Assembly: GCF_030719295.1 (NCBI RefSeq)
Contig: NZ_CP120997.1
Span: 62,001-126,000, forward strand
Length of the DNA stretch: 64,000 nucleotides
Direction: 5' to 3'
Source: Streptomyces sp. Mut1
GTDB taxonomy: Bacteria; Actinomycetota; Actinomycetes; Streptomycetales; Streptomycetaceae
Shown here: in pieces, positions 15,722 to 24,028 of the stretch
How positions within the stretch are numbered: the first letter of the stretch is position 1
Layout of the letters: every line of letters begins with the position of its first letter
The notes under the pieces: model-generated
The model's input: the letters and a program-made list of their open reading frames with translations, nothing else
What the model was told of the DNA's origin: nothing
The model's database searches: none
Translations under genes and position numbers: made by a program

Positions 15722-17505
15722 GCGGGTCCCCCGGTGCGCATCTGGAAGGAGGGGGCGGCGACGGGGTCGGCCGGGGCGTCCCAGCCGGTGGCCAGCACGC
15801 GGGTGCGGGCCACCGAGCCGGCCGTGGCCAGTTCGTTGAACCGGGTCATCTCCTTGCGGGCCGACGCGAAGTCGCCGTTGGCGAGGCTGCGGTCGGTCTG
15901 GGCGAAGGTGCGGTTCAGCTGGCGCATGAAGGGGGCGAGTTCGTCGGTGAATCCGATGTTGCGCTGGTGTCCGCGCGTTCCGCCGCAGACCCGGTCGAGT
16001 TCGGCGCGGAAGCGGACGTTCTGGCAGTAGATCTCGCTGTAGGTGCGGCCGTTGAGCAGTACCGAGCCGTTCAGCGCCGAGGAGCCGAGCATCGGGGGCA
16101 GGACCTTGTTCTCGGTCTCCTCCAGACCGTACTGGCTGATCCGCAGGAACTCCTGCCGGTCCAGCCAGGTGACGTGCTGGTCGTCCATCCACGGGGTGCG
16201 GGGCTGGAGGAGCGGGGGGTAGATCACGACGTGTCCGAGCCCGACCTGCTGGACGAACTCCACCGTGTTGCGGGTCGAGTCCTCGTCCTCGCCGAGCGAG
16301 GGGTAGATCAGGCTCATGATGTAGCCGATCCGGTTCTCGTTGAGGAACTCGCAGATCTCCTTGGTCTTCTCCATGTTGCGGCGCTTGTCGTACGTCCCGA
16401 TGAGCAGGTCCTGGTCGGCCGTCTCGATGCCCACCCACAGGAGGGGGATGTGCGCCGAGCGCAGGACGTCGGCCTTGTGGACCCGGAAGTCGCGCAGCGA
16501 CTGGAAGAAGTTGACCGCCAGGTCGAGCCCTCGGTCCTGCATGCCCTGGTACAGGCGGCTGGCGTGCAGGTACGGCGTGTTGGAGCCGGAGCCGGCGAAG
16601 TTGACGAAGCCGTGGTCGCGGTTGAGCGCGGCCAGCTCCTCCAGCACGCTGTCCACGGGGCGCAGCCTGAGCCCGCCGCTCTTGAGCGGGTGCGCGCAGA
16701 AGCCGCAGGCGAACTGGCAGCCCCTGCTGTCCTCGAAGCCGATGGTCAGCATCTTCGAGGCCGGGGCGTGTACCGCGGGGTACACGTCGGAGCCGTACAG
16801 CGGTGTGTGGGAGTCCGTCCGGAAGGTGAGGCTCTCGCGGCGGGCGGTGGCCTCGACGCGTCCGTCGCGGCGGTGGAAGAGGTTGGGTACCTCGCCGAGT
16901 TCCGTCAGCCGGCCGGCCACCCAGTCCGCGTATCCGACGAGGGCCGTTTCGCCGTCCCCCGCGGCGGCCGCGTCGAGCGCGGCGATGTCGGTGAGCACGC
17001 TGCCTTCGAAGTAGTCCACGTGGCCGCCGCCGGCGATGATCCTGACCTCGGGACATCGGGCCCGGACCGACTCCAGAATCGCCCGTACGTCCCTGAGGGC
17101 GGGCTGGGACCACAGTTTGACGGCGAGCATGCGCACGTCGCGGCGCTGGATCTCCAGAACCAGTTCGTCGGCGATCTCCAGGGCAACCCTGCGGTTGAGG
17201 AGGTCGACGTCGGCGTCGAGGGCGAGGGCCTGTTCCACGGTCCTGGGGTCCGGGGCGCCCGCGTCGAGGATCTCGGCGCGGACCCGGTCGCGCATCTCGC
17301 GGACCCGGACGAAGAGGGCGGGGTCGTGGAGGCGTTCCGCGGTGTCCATGGTCACGTAGTCGCGGATGACCGGGCGGTGCCCGGCGGCGCGGAGACAGGC
17401 GGCGAGGTAGGCCAGGCCGTTGTCCGCCAGGAAGTAGCTGGTGTAGTCGGGGTAGCCGGTGTAGTTGAAGAGCAGGACGTCGACGCCCGCTGCCGGGTGG
17501 ACCAC
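15718..17505 (-). CDS. B12-binding domain radical SAM protein (second of two)
   Basis: The 595-aa protein starts with a region typical of cobalamin-binding radical SAM enzymes ('VLLFNYTGYPDYTSYFLADNGLAYLAACLRAAGH', later 'PEVRIIAGGGHVDYFEG' and 'GDGETALVGYADW') and has the cluster motif 'SRGCQFACGFCAH' (CxxxCxxC). 'LLWVGIETADQDLLIGTYDK' and 'SLIYPSLGEDEDSTRNTVEF' are the later barrel strands. A C-terminal extension of about 120 residues with 'CGGTRGHQRNIGFTDELAPFMRQLNRTF' has no recognised function. Together with the decarboxylase and P450 genes it forms one coupled unit. It probably performs a radical C-methylation or skeletal change. Confidence 0.85.
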   Translation of the reverse strand: MVHPAAGVDVLLFNYTGYPDYTSYFLADNGLAYLAACLRAAGHRPVIRDYVTMDTAERLHDPALFVRVREMRDRVRAEILDAGAPDPRTVEQALALDADVDLLNRRVALEIADELVLEIQRRDVRMLAVKLWSQPALRDVRAILESVRARCPEVRIIAGGGHVDYFEGSVLTDIAALDAAAAGDGETALVGYADWVAGRLTELGEVPNLFHRRDGRVEATARRESLTFRTDSHTPLYGSDVYPAVHAPASKMLTIGFEDSRGCQFACGFCAHPLKSGGLRLRPVDSVLEELAALNRDHGFVNFAGSGSNTPYLHASRLYQGMQDRGLDLAVNFFQSLRDFRVHKADVLRSAHIPLLWVGIETADQDLLIGTYDKRRNMEKTKEICEFLNENRIGYIMSLIYPSLGEDEDSTRNTVEFVQQVGLGHVVIYPPLLQPRTPWMDDQHVTWLDRQEFLRISQYGLEETENKVLPPMLGSSALNGSVLLNGRTYSEIYCQNVRFRAELDRVCGGTRGHQRNIGFTDELAPFMRQLNRTFAQTDRSLANGDFASARKEMTRFNELATAGSVARTRVLATGWDAPADPVAAPSFQMRTGGPA

Positions 17506-17533
17506 GGGTCCTCGTTTCGGTAGAAGGAATCAC

Positions 17534-18706
17534 TCAGGCCATGAGCGCCACGCGGCGCCAGACGGTCGCGCCGACGCGTGGCTCGCGTTCCGCGGTCACT
17601 CCGCGTACGGCGGCCGAACGCAGGCGCTGCCGTACGGCTTCCAGGCCCGCCGTCAGAACGGTCCTGGCCAGGGGCGCCCCGAGGCAGTAGTGCTGCCCCG
17701 CGCCGAACGCGAGGTGCCGCCCGGCCGCCGGGCGGCCGGGCGTGAAGCGGTCCGGGTCCCGGTGGACGAGCGGGTCGCGGTTGGCGGCGGCGATCACCAG
17801 GACGACCCGGTCGCCGGGACGCAGACGGCTGCCCGCCACCTCCAGTTCCGCGGTGGCGGTCCTGGGCACGATGTGGAACGGCGCGTCGAAGCGCAGTGCC
17901 TCCTCGACCAGGTCCGCGGTGTCCGCCTCCAGGACGGGGCCGGGGCCGGCCGCCGTCTCGGCGATCGCCGTCGCCAGGCAGGCGGCGACCGGTTCGATGC
18001 CGCCGGTGAGCAGCTGGGCGAAGAGGGCGGGGGCGTTGTCGGGGCCCACGGCCGCCAGCATGTCCAGGCAGGGCGAGGGGGCGTCGCGGGGGCGGGCCGC
18101 CGTCCGGGCGGTGAGGTAGGCGCGCAGCTCCGCGAGGGCGCGGTCGGCCTGCCGTGTCGTAGCGGGTTCGGCCCACTGGGCGGCGAGGTACGCCATGAGG
18201 GCGTCCGACCACACGCCGAGCTGTTCCCGGTCGTCCGCCGGTACGCCGAGGAAGTCGCAGGTCACGGCCGTCGCCAGCGGGAGCGCGAAGTCGTGGGCGA
18301 AGTCTGCGGTGTTCAGGTCCAGGTCCGCGAGCAGGGTGTTCGCGTCGCGGCTCGCCGCGTCGCGCCATGTCTCCGCGGCCCTGGGCGCGCACATGGCCGA
18401 CGCCGCGGTGCGCAGCCGGGTGTGGGCCGGTGCGTCGGAGAACACCATCCACCGGTCGAAGAAGTCCTCCACCCGGTCGCCCGCCGCCCGGTCGGTGCCG
18501 GTCAGCCGGTCGGTGAATCCGTCGCCCGGCCGTGCGGACAGGGTGGGTTCCCGCAGCAGTGCCCCCACCTCGCGGTGGCCGGTGACGTACCAGCCGGCGG
18601 TCGGCTCGTGCCAGAGGACCGGGGCGGCCCCGCGCATCCGGTGGTAGACGGGGTGGGGGTCGGTGGCGAAGGAGTCGGAGAGCAGCTCGGCCGGGGCGAA
18701 ACTCAT
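17534..18706 (-). CDS. Cytochrome P450 monooxygenase with atypical I-helix
   Basis: The 390-aa protein has the heme-binding loop 'FGAGQHYCLGAPLAR' with the Cys thiolate, the ExxR Glu-Arg pair in 'EEALRF', and 'PAHTRLRTAASAMCAP' for the C-helix. The I-helix oxygen-activating segment reads 'LLTGGIEPVAAC', so the usual Thr after the acidic residue is replaced by Pro. This substitution is known in P450s using substrate-assisted proton delivery or doing unusual oxidations. It needs a ferredoxin from elsewhere in the genome. Its ATG overlaps the stop of the CHAT gene (ATGA). Confidence 0.9.
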   Translation of the reverse strand: MSFAPAELLSDSFATDPHPVYHRMRGAAPVLWHEPTAGWYVTGHREVGALLREPTLSARPGDGFTDRLTGTDRAAGDRVEDFFDRWMVFSDAPAHTRLRTAASAMCAPRAAETWRDAASRDANTLLADLDLNTADFAHDFALPLATAVTCDFLGVPADDREQLGVWSDALMAYLAAQWAEPATTRQADRALAELRAYLTARTAARPRDAPSPCLDMLAAVGPDNAPALFAQLLTGGIEPVAACLATAIAETAAGPGPVLEADTADLVEEALRFDAPFHIVPRTATAELEVAGSRLRPGDRVVLVIAAANRDPLVHRDPDRFTPGRPAAGRHLAFGAGQHYCLGAPLARTVLTAGLEAVRQRLRSAAVRGVTAEREPRVGATVWRRVALMA

Positions 18707-20838
18707 CCGCTGCGCTCCGCTCCCGAGGGGCGGACCCAGACGGGCCGGGTGCCGAAGGAGAGCGTGCCCCGGGCGACGGCGAAGCCGCGCAGGGACTCCA
18801 CGTGCATGTGCGCCCGGTCGGTGACGTCGGCGTCGAAGGCGACCTCCGTGACGGCCCCGCCCGGCGCGAGAAGGACACGGCGTGGCGGCGGGTAGCCGAC
18901 GTGGTTGCGTTCGCAGGCCTCGGTGTGGACGGCGACGAACGCGTCGACGGGGGTGGTGGTGGCCGCTGCGGTGCGCACCGCCAGGGTGACCTGCACGCTG
19001 CTCCCCCGCCGCCATTCCTCGGCGCAGTCCAGGGCGATGTCGGCCACGGGTGAGGCGGGGTCGAGGTCCTGGACCATGCAGCACCGGGCGCAGACGAGTC
19101 CGGTGCGTCGGATGTGCGCGAACAGCGGGTGGACCGCGTCGGTGCGCACCAGCGGCCGGGCGCAGTAGCGGCAGTCGGCCCCGGCGGGTGTGGGCGGGCC
19201 CTGTTCCAGTACTTCGCCCCACAGGTCGTCGAAGTTGACGAAGCCGGTGGTGCCGCGCTCGTAGAGGGCGGCGGCGAGTCCGGCCTCGGCGTTGCGGACC
19301 GCCTCGCGCAGGCCGTCGATCCTGCGGCCGGTCCGTGCCGGGTCGCCGGTGGAGACGGCCCGGCGCAGCGCCGTGGTGACGGCCGCGATGCGCTCGCGGA
19401 GGTTCACCATGAGGTTGCCCTGCCGGGAGTAGCGGAAGCCGAGGAGCGGTACGGCCTCCAGGGCGGTCATCGCGGCTCCCAGTGCCCGCAGTTCGTCCCT
19501 GATGCGTTCGGCGTCGGCCAGTCCCGACCGGGCGGGGACGGCGCCGGCCAGGGCGGGGGCGGACCGGGGTGAGAGGTGGACGAGGTGGGTGGGGGTTCCC
19601 CGGTCCCGCGACTCGGCGAGGGCGCGGGCCGCGGCGGTGAGGGTGCCGCCGTCCGCGTCGGCGTCGCCCTCCCGGACGGTGGCGAAGGGGGCCGTGGTGT
19701 CCGCGGGCCCGGTCGCGGGGGCGGGCGTCGCGGGGGTGGTCCAGGGCAGTCCGAGGACCGTGAAGTACGGCAGGTCCGTGCGTTCGCGGCGGAGGTGGTC
19801 GTTGACGAGGCTCACGGCCTCGCCCACCGAGAGGCCGGTGGCGCAGGCGTGGTGGAACAGGTCGTTGAGCTTGGCCGTGCCGTTCACGAGGTTCGGTACG
19901 CCGACGTAGGCGGCGGCCGTTCCGGCGAGGAAGGCGTGCGGCAGCAGGTAGGGGTGCGGGAAGAGACCGTCGGCGATCCGCCAGGTCATGCAGGCGTTGA
20001 CGAAGACGGTGTCCACGACGAGTGTTTCGGCGCGCAGCACCCGGGAGGGCTCCACGTCGCCGCGGAAGCACTGGCCGGTGTACGCGCACACCGGGAGGTG
20101 GGCCCGGTCGTCGAGGGGGCCGGGCAGTTGGTCGGGGCCCTTGCAGATGACCGTGTCGTGCAGATGGATGACGTCGTCGCGGCCGTGGGCGATCACGGAC
20201 AGGACTCCGGTGTGGCCGCCGGTCAGCAGCGGGCGGACGGTGGCCTCGGTGGCGGCGTCGCGGAGCAGGAGGGGCCCCTGTCCGAACCGGTGCGGTGTGC
20301 CGTCCACTCCGGGCCAGAGCCGCACGTGCTCCTCCTGCGGCGGCCGGCGGTGGGGCAGGGCGAGGCCCTTGGTGATCTGCCAGCACACGTCGGGGACGGT
20401 TCCGCCGACGAGGAGTCCGGCGTGCCCCTTGAAGGAGCCGTCCCGGGCGGCTTCCCACAGTGCGTCGTGCAGCCCGGTCACGTCGCGTTCGGTCAGCTCC
20501 GAGGCCAGGGCCACCGGCACCACCCACCGGGTGTCCTGCCGCACGGCCGCGCGTGCGATGTCGTCCGGTGAGCCGAACTCCTCGTACCGGCCGCCGACGG
20601 CGGCGGCGAGTGCTCGGGCGAGCGGCGCGCACGCCGAGCCGCGGGGTGCCGTGATCAGGGCGCCGGCCGGGTCGGGGACAGTGCGGGACACGGCGGGGCG
20701 GGTGAGGGAGCGGACGGCCTCGCAGGCTTCCTTGCTCTCGGGCTGGATCAGGGGGACGGCCGTACCGGGCCGCCACTGGGCCAGCCGACGGACGAAGTCG
20801 TCCGTGTCATGGCAGTCACGGAAAATCTCGTCGGCCAA
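18703..20838 (-). CDS. CHAT (caspase-fold) protein with C-terminal zinc ribbon, catalytic dyad intact
   Basis: The 711-aa protein carries a clan CD-type core: His218 in 'GVLSVIAHGRDD' and Cys283 in 'DTVFVNACMTW', followed by 'HAFLAGTAAAYVGVPNLVNG', the usual CHAT strand-loop. This His-Cys dyad predicts a cysteine peptidase or transferase. A linker and helical region follow, then four cysteines (C556, C559, C583, C586) that look like a zinc ribbon, then a beta-rich C-terminus. The N-terminus shares a 'WRPGTAVPL' motif with the second CHAT protein of the cluster (22085). The predicted start is TTG at 20838 with GGAA upstream. It is the first gene of the second minus-strand arm. The substrate is unknown; it could process a protein, a carrier-bound peptide or an aaRS-like partner. 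Confidence 0.7.
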   Translation of the reverse strand: MADEIFRDCHDTDDFVRRLAQWRPGTAVPLIQPESKEACEAVRSLTRPAVSRTVPDPAGALITAPRGSACAPLARALAAAVGGRYEEFGSPDDIARAAVRQDTRWVVPVALASELTERDVTGLHDALWEAARDGSFKGHAGLLVGGTVPDVCWQITKGLALPHRRPPQEEHVRLWPGVDGTPHRFGQGPLLLRDAATEATVRPLLTGGHTGVLSVIAHGRDDVIHLHDTVICKGPDQLPGPLDDRAHLPVCAYTGQCFRGDVEPSRVLRAETLVVDTVFVNACMTWRIADGLFPHPYLLPHAFLAGTAAAYVGVPNLVNGTAKLNDLFHHACATGLSVGEAVSLVNDHLRRERTDLPYFTVLGLPWTTPATPAPATGPADTTAPFATVREGDADADGGTLTAAARALAESRDRGTPTHLVHLSPRSAPALAGAVPARSGLADAERIRDELRALGAAMTALEAVPLLGFRYSRQGNLMVNLRERIAAVTTALRRAVSTGDPARTGRRIDGLREAVRNAEAGLAAALYERGTTGFVNFDDLWGEVLEQGPPTPAGADCRYCARPLVRTDAVHPLFAHIRRTGLVCARCCMVQDLDPASPVADIALDCAEEWRRGSSVQVTLAVRTAAATTTPVDAFVAVHTEACERNHVGYPPPRRVLLAPGGAVTEVAFDADVTDRAHMHVESLRGFAVARGTLSFGTRPVWVRPSGAERSG

Positions 20839-21105
20839 AGCAGTTCCAATCGGCGGTCCGGGTGGGTACGACGCACCGGTACGGTGTCCGACGGTCGAAC
20901 ACGTCGATCATTTCCGTTCTGTGGGCGCGGGTCCATGCGCGTCACGTGCGGCCAGACGCCACGTCCGAAGACCGCCGGGCGCCGCTGTCGTCCCGCCCAT
21001 TGAGACGGTGCGCCCTCCAACGGGGGCGGCCGACGCCCCGGTTCGCCGGTTGCGATGCCCGGCATTCGCTCTCCGGGGTGGTTTTTCAGTCGTAAGGTTC
21101 CGGCT
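20839..21105. promoter_or_regulatory. Divergent promoter region between the CHAT operon and the LuxR-type regulator
   Basis: This 267-bp gap separates genes reading outward and should hold promoters of the second arm and of the regulator. It is less GC-rich near the regulator start. No clear operator palindrome was found by eye; the regulator at 21106 is the natural candidate to bind here. Confidence 0.4.
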
Positions 21106-22125
21106 ATGGACGACAGCTTTCACCGGCTATACCAGCGGGCCCGGGAACACGGCGTCAAAGACCTCGCGGATCTCGCCGCTCACGCGGGGATCACTGTGTC
21201 CGAGGCGGAAGAGGTCCTGAGCCGGCTGGAGGAGATGGGGCTGCTGGTCCCGGACACCGCCGCGGGCTTCCGGGTGACCGATCCGGCGGCGGCCCTCACC
21301 CGGCTGTTCACGGCGGAGGCCGCGCGGGTCGACCGGTTCCGGCGGGAGGTGTCGCGGACGCGGGCCGCGGTGCTCGACCTGGCGGAGAACTTCCAGGCTC
21401 TCCAGGCCGCTCATCAGGACACCGTTCAGGCGCGGACGCTGCACGGCGCGGCGGAGGTCAATCACTTCCTGGACGACGCGGTGAGCCGGATACGGCTGCA
21501 CGAGTGCGTGATGCACCCCGGCTCGGCCCCTCCCGTCGAGGTGATCGACGAGATGATGCTGCGGGACTCGGAGGTCGTCAGCAGGGGCGTGCGCATCCGG
21601 GTGCTGTACACCCAGCACATGGCCGAGGTGGATTACGTACGCGACTACCTGCTGGACGCCGCGCAGGCCGGCATCGACATCCGGCTGGCGCCCTCGCTGC
21701 CGCTGCGCCTGCTGATCCTCGACGACGACGTGGCTGTGGTGCCGCTCTCCCCGGAGGACTCCTCGCTCGGTGCGGTCGCCCTGTTCGGCCGGACCCTGGT
21801 GCGCTCGTACCAGGCGGTGTTCGACCACATCTGGGCGGTGGCGCTTCCCTTGCAGAGCCTCACGGCGCGGGAGGGGCGGCACCGGGCCATGCTGCTGGGC
21901 CCACAGCAGCGGGCCGTGGCGCGGATGCTGGCCGTCGGCATGAAGGACGAGGTCATCGCCCGCCAGCTCGGCATGTCCGCCCGCTCGCTCAGCCGGGTGA
22001 TGGCCACGCTGTTCGACGAACTCCAGGTCAGCACCCGCTTCCAGGCGGGGATGAAGGCCGCTCAGCTCAATCTGCTGGAGGGCGTCACTCCGGAAGAAGC
22101 CCGAGCCACGCCGTCGTCACTGTGA
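21106..22125 (+). CDS. LuxR-type regulator with TrmB-like N-terminal domain
   Basis: The 339-aa protein starts with a winged-helix-like segment 'DLADLAAHAGITVSEAEEVLSRLEEMGLL' and ends with a LuxR helix-turn-helix, 'GPQQRAVARMLAVGMKDEVIARQLGMSARSLSRVMATLFDELQVSTRFQAGM'. The middle, 'AEVNHFLDDAVSRI...VRIRVLYTQHMAEVDYVRDYL...GIDIRLAPSLPLRLLILDDDVAVVPL', resembles the phospholipase-D-like sensory fold of TrmB regulators. This class is common as a pathway activator in Streptomyces clusters. The start is set by AAGGTTCC upstream of ATG and by the divergent gene; an ATG at 21055 would be longer. Its last 41 bp overlap the 3' end of the converging CHAT gene. Confidence 0.85.
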   Translation: MDDSFHRLYQRAREHGVKDLADLAAHAGITVSEAEEVLSRLEEMGLLVPDTAAGFRVTDPAAALTRLFTAEAARVDRFRREVSRTRAAVLDLAENFQALQAAHQDTVQARTLHGAAEVNHFLDDAVSRIRLHECVMHPGSAPPVEVIDEMMLRDSEVVSRGVRIRVLYTQHMAEVDYVRDYLLDAAQAGIDIRLAPSLPLRLLILDDDVAVVPLSPEDSSLGAVALFGRTLVRSYQAVFDHIWAVALPLQSLTAREGRHRAMLLGPQQRAVARMLAVGMKDEVIARQLGMSARSLSRVMATLFDELQVSTRFQAGMKAAQLNLLEGVTPEEARATPSSL

Positions 22126-24028
22126 GGTCCTTCCCGCCGAGTGCGAAGACGGCGAGTTCGTGCTCGTGCGGCCTGGCCCCGGTGCGGGTGAGGTCCACCT
22201 GCCAGGAGACCGCCCGCTCCTCGTGGGCCGCGAGGTCCACCGGCTCACCGCGCCCCGCGGGGAGTCCGGTGTGCGCTCCGGCGAGGAAGGCGTGGCCGAT
22301 GGCCCCGGGCCCCGGCCGCGGCCCGGGGTTGACCAGGGTGCCGTTGAAATCCAGGACCGTGCCCCTCCGGGCCTGCACCAGGCCCGCGCAGTCGACGCGC
22401 GGGGCGGTCGGGCCGCCGGTGGACTGACGGACCATCCCGCACCTGCGGCACCGGACGACCCGCAGGGTGAGGCCGCGGTCCACCCGGTGCGCGTAACGGA
22501 TCGCCGTGGCCGTCGGCCGGCCGCAGCCCGGACAGTCGCAGGGCCGGGAGGCCTCCTGCCGCAGGGCGGGCAGGGCGCTGTCGGTGAAGTCCCACCAGCT
22601 GGTGTGGGCGTGCTCGACCAGCAGCTCCATGGTCCGGCCGTGCACCGTGCCCAGTTCGGCCTCCAGCGCCATGCCCTCCGCCCCGGGGCTCGGCGAGAAC
22701 TGTGCGAGGGCCACCTGCCTCAGCCGGTCGGACAGGTCGAGCAGCCGCCGCTCGTCCACGGGCACGTCCAGCCAGCGCAGGCGCAGCAGCCCCGGCAGCA
22801 CCACGCCGTGCCAGTGCCGCAGGCGTTCCAGGGCCGCGGGGTCCGCCGCGGGCACTCCCCGGCCGGGCCGGGTGGCCGGGACCGGAACGGTACGGGTCAC
22901 GGGCGTGTCCGGCGCCGGGGCGGTCGCCGCGGGGGCCGTATCCGTGGGAAGCGCCAGGGCGGGGTCGCCCAGGAGGCCGAAGTGGCCCATGTCGCCGTGC
23001 ATCCGGTGGCCCAGGACGTTCATCCGCTCCAGGACGTCACCGGCCGGCAGCCCTTCCGCCTGGGCGCGTTCGAATTCGTGCCGGAGTTCGAGGTGTGCGG
23101 CGTGGACGCCCACGGCCCCGAAGACCGCCACCGCCGTCCCCGACAGGAAGCCGACCCCGAGGTTGGCCGAGGGCGGGAACACCTGGTTGCCGACGGCGAT
23201 GGAGGAGCAGGTGTGCAGGAAGACCGTGCGGGCGTCGATGTCCGATGCGGCCACCCGCTGCGAGGGTTCGAGGTCCACCCGGAAGCAGCCGCCGCCGCGC
23301 ATGCAGGACGGCACCCGGCCGAGACCCGCGCTGCCGGTGGCCGCCGCGCCGGCGGTGAGCGGCTCGGATCGTCCGCAGATCACTCCGTCGGGCAGGTTGA
23401 CGCAGCACTCCCGGCCGAAGGACCGGACGACCAGCCTGCGGCTGGGCTCCCTGACCAGTTCCTCCAGCTCGTCGAGGCCCACCGCGTCGGCCTCCCGGGC
23501 GTCCGCCTGGAAGGGGTGGCTGACCAGGAGATCGCGGGTGGCGGGCACGGCGTGGGCCGTCAGCGTCCGGTACACCAGCGCGTAGAGCGCGGCGGGATCG
23601 CGTGCGGTGAGGACGCCGAGCCGGGGGGCGAGCATGCCCGGCCAGTCGTCGAGTCCGGCCAGGTCGTCGGCGAGGCCCACTACGGCGACCGGCCCGTCGG
23701 CGTGGCGGCGCACGGCCCCGGGCAGCCCGGTGAGCGGCAGATGCTGGTGGGGGCGACCGGTGGCGGCCGCCAGCATCAGTGCCGCGGCCTCGGCGTCCGT
23801 ACCCGCTCCCGCGCCCGCTCCCGCGACGGACAGCACGACGCCCGGCCACCGCGTCTCGGCCGTCCGGGGCCAGTGCCCGTCGCCGGCCACCAGCCGCCGG
23901 TAGCGCTCGGCGGCGTCTCCGGAGAGCAGTGGGAAGGCGTCACCGGGGCGCCACCGGGCGGCGGCGGCGCGCACTTCGGCGATCTCGTCGTGGAGCAGCG
24001 CACCCGCGTCGTGGTCCGTCTCGTTCAT
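22085..24028 (-). CDS. CHAT-like paralogue with degenerate active site and C-terminal zinc ribbon
   Basis: The 647-aa protein is a paralogue of the CHAT protein at 18703. Shared pieces are the N-terminal 'RWRPGDAFPL', the core 'FRVDLEPSQRVAASDIDARTVFLHTC', 'GFLSGTAVAVFGAVG' and 'GHFGLLGDPAL', and a C-terminal zinc ribbon ('CDCPGCGR' with 'CRRCGM'). Cys274 aligns with the catalytic Cys, but the position of the catalytic His is Phe204 ('VVRSFGREC' versus 'LSVIAHGRD'), so it is probably inactive and acts as a partner or scaffold. The ATG at 24028 overlaps the stop of the peptidase gene (ATGA) and is preferred; an ATG at 24043 is possible. The 3' end overlaps the LuxR gene by 41 bp. Confidence 0.65.
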   Translation of the reverse strand: MNETDHDAGALLHDEIAEVRAAAARWRPGDAFPLLSGDAAERYRRLVAGDGHWPRTAETRWPGVVLSVAGAGAGAGTDAEAAALMLAAATGRPHQHLPLTGLPGAVRRHADGPVAVVGLADDLAGLDDWPGMLAPRLGVLTARDPAALYALVYRTLTAHAVPATRDLLVSHPFQADAREADAVGLDELEELVREPSRRLVVRSFGRECCVNLPDGVICGRSEPLTAGAAATGSAGLGRVPSCMRGGGCFRVDLEPSQRVAASDIDARTVFLHTCSSIAVGNQVFPPSANLGVGFLSGTAVAVFGAVGVHAAHLELRHEFERAQAEGLPAGDVLERMNVLGHRMHGDMGHFGLLGDPALALPTDTAPAATAPAPDTPVTRTVPVPATRPGRGVPAADPAALERLRHWHGVVLPGLLRLRWLDVPVDERRLLDLSDRLRQVALAQFSPSPGAEGMALEAELGTVHGRTMELLVEHAHTSWWDFTDSALPALRQEASRPCDCPGCGRPTATAIRYAHRVDRGLTLRVVRCRRCGMVRQSTGGPTAPRVDCAGLVQARRGTVLDFNGTLVNPGPRPGPGAIGHAFLAGAHTGLPAGRGEPVDLAAHEERAVSWQVDLTRTGARPHEHELAVFALGGKDLTVTTAWLGLLPE

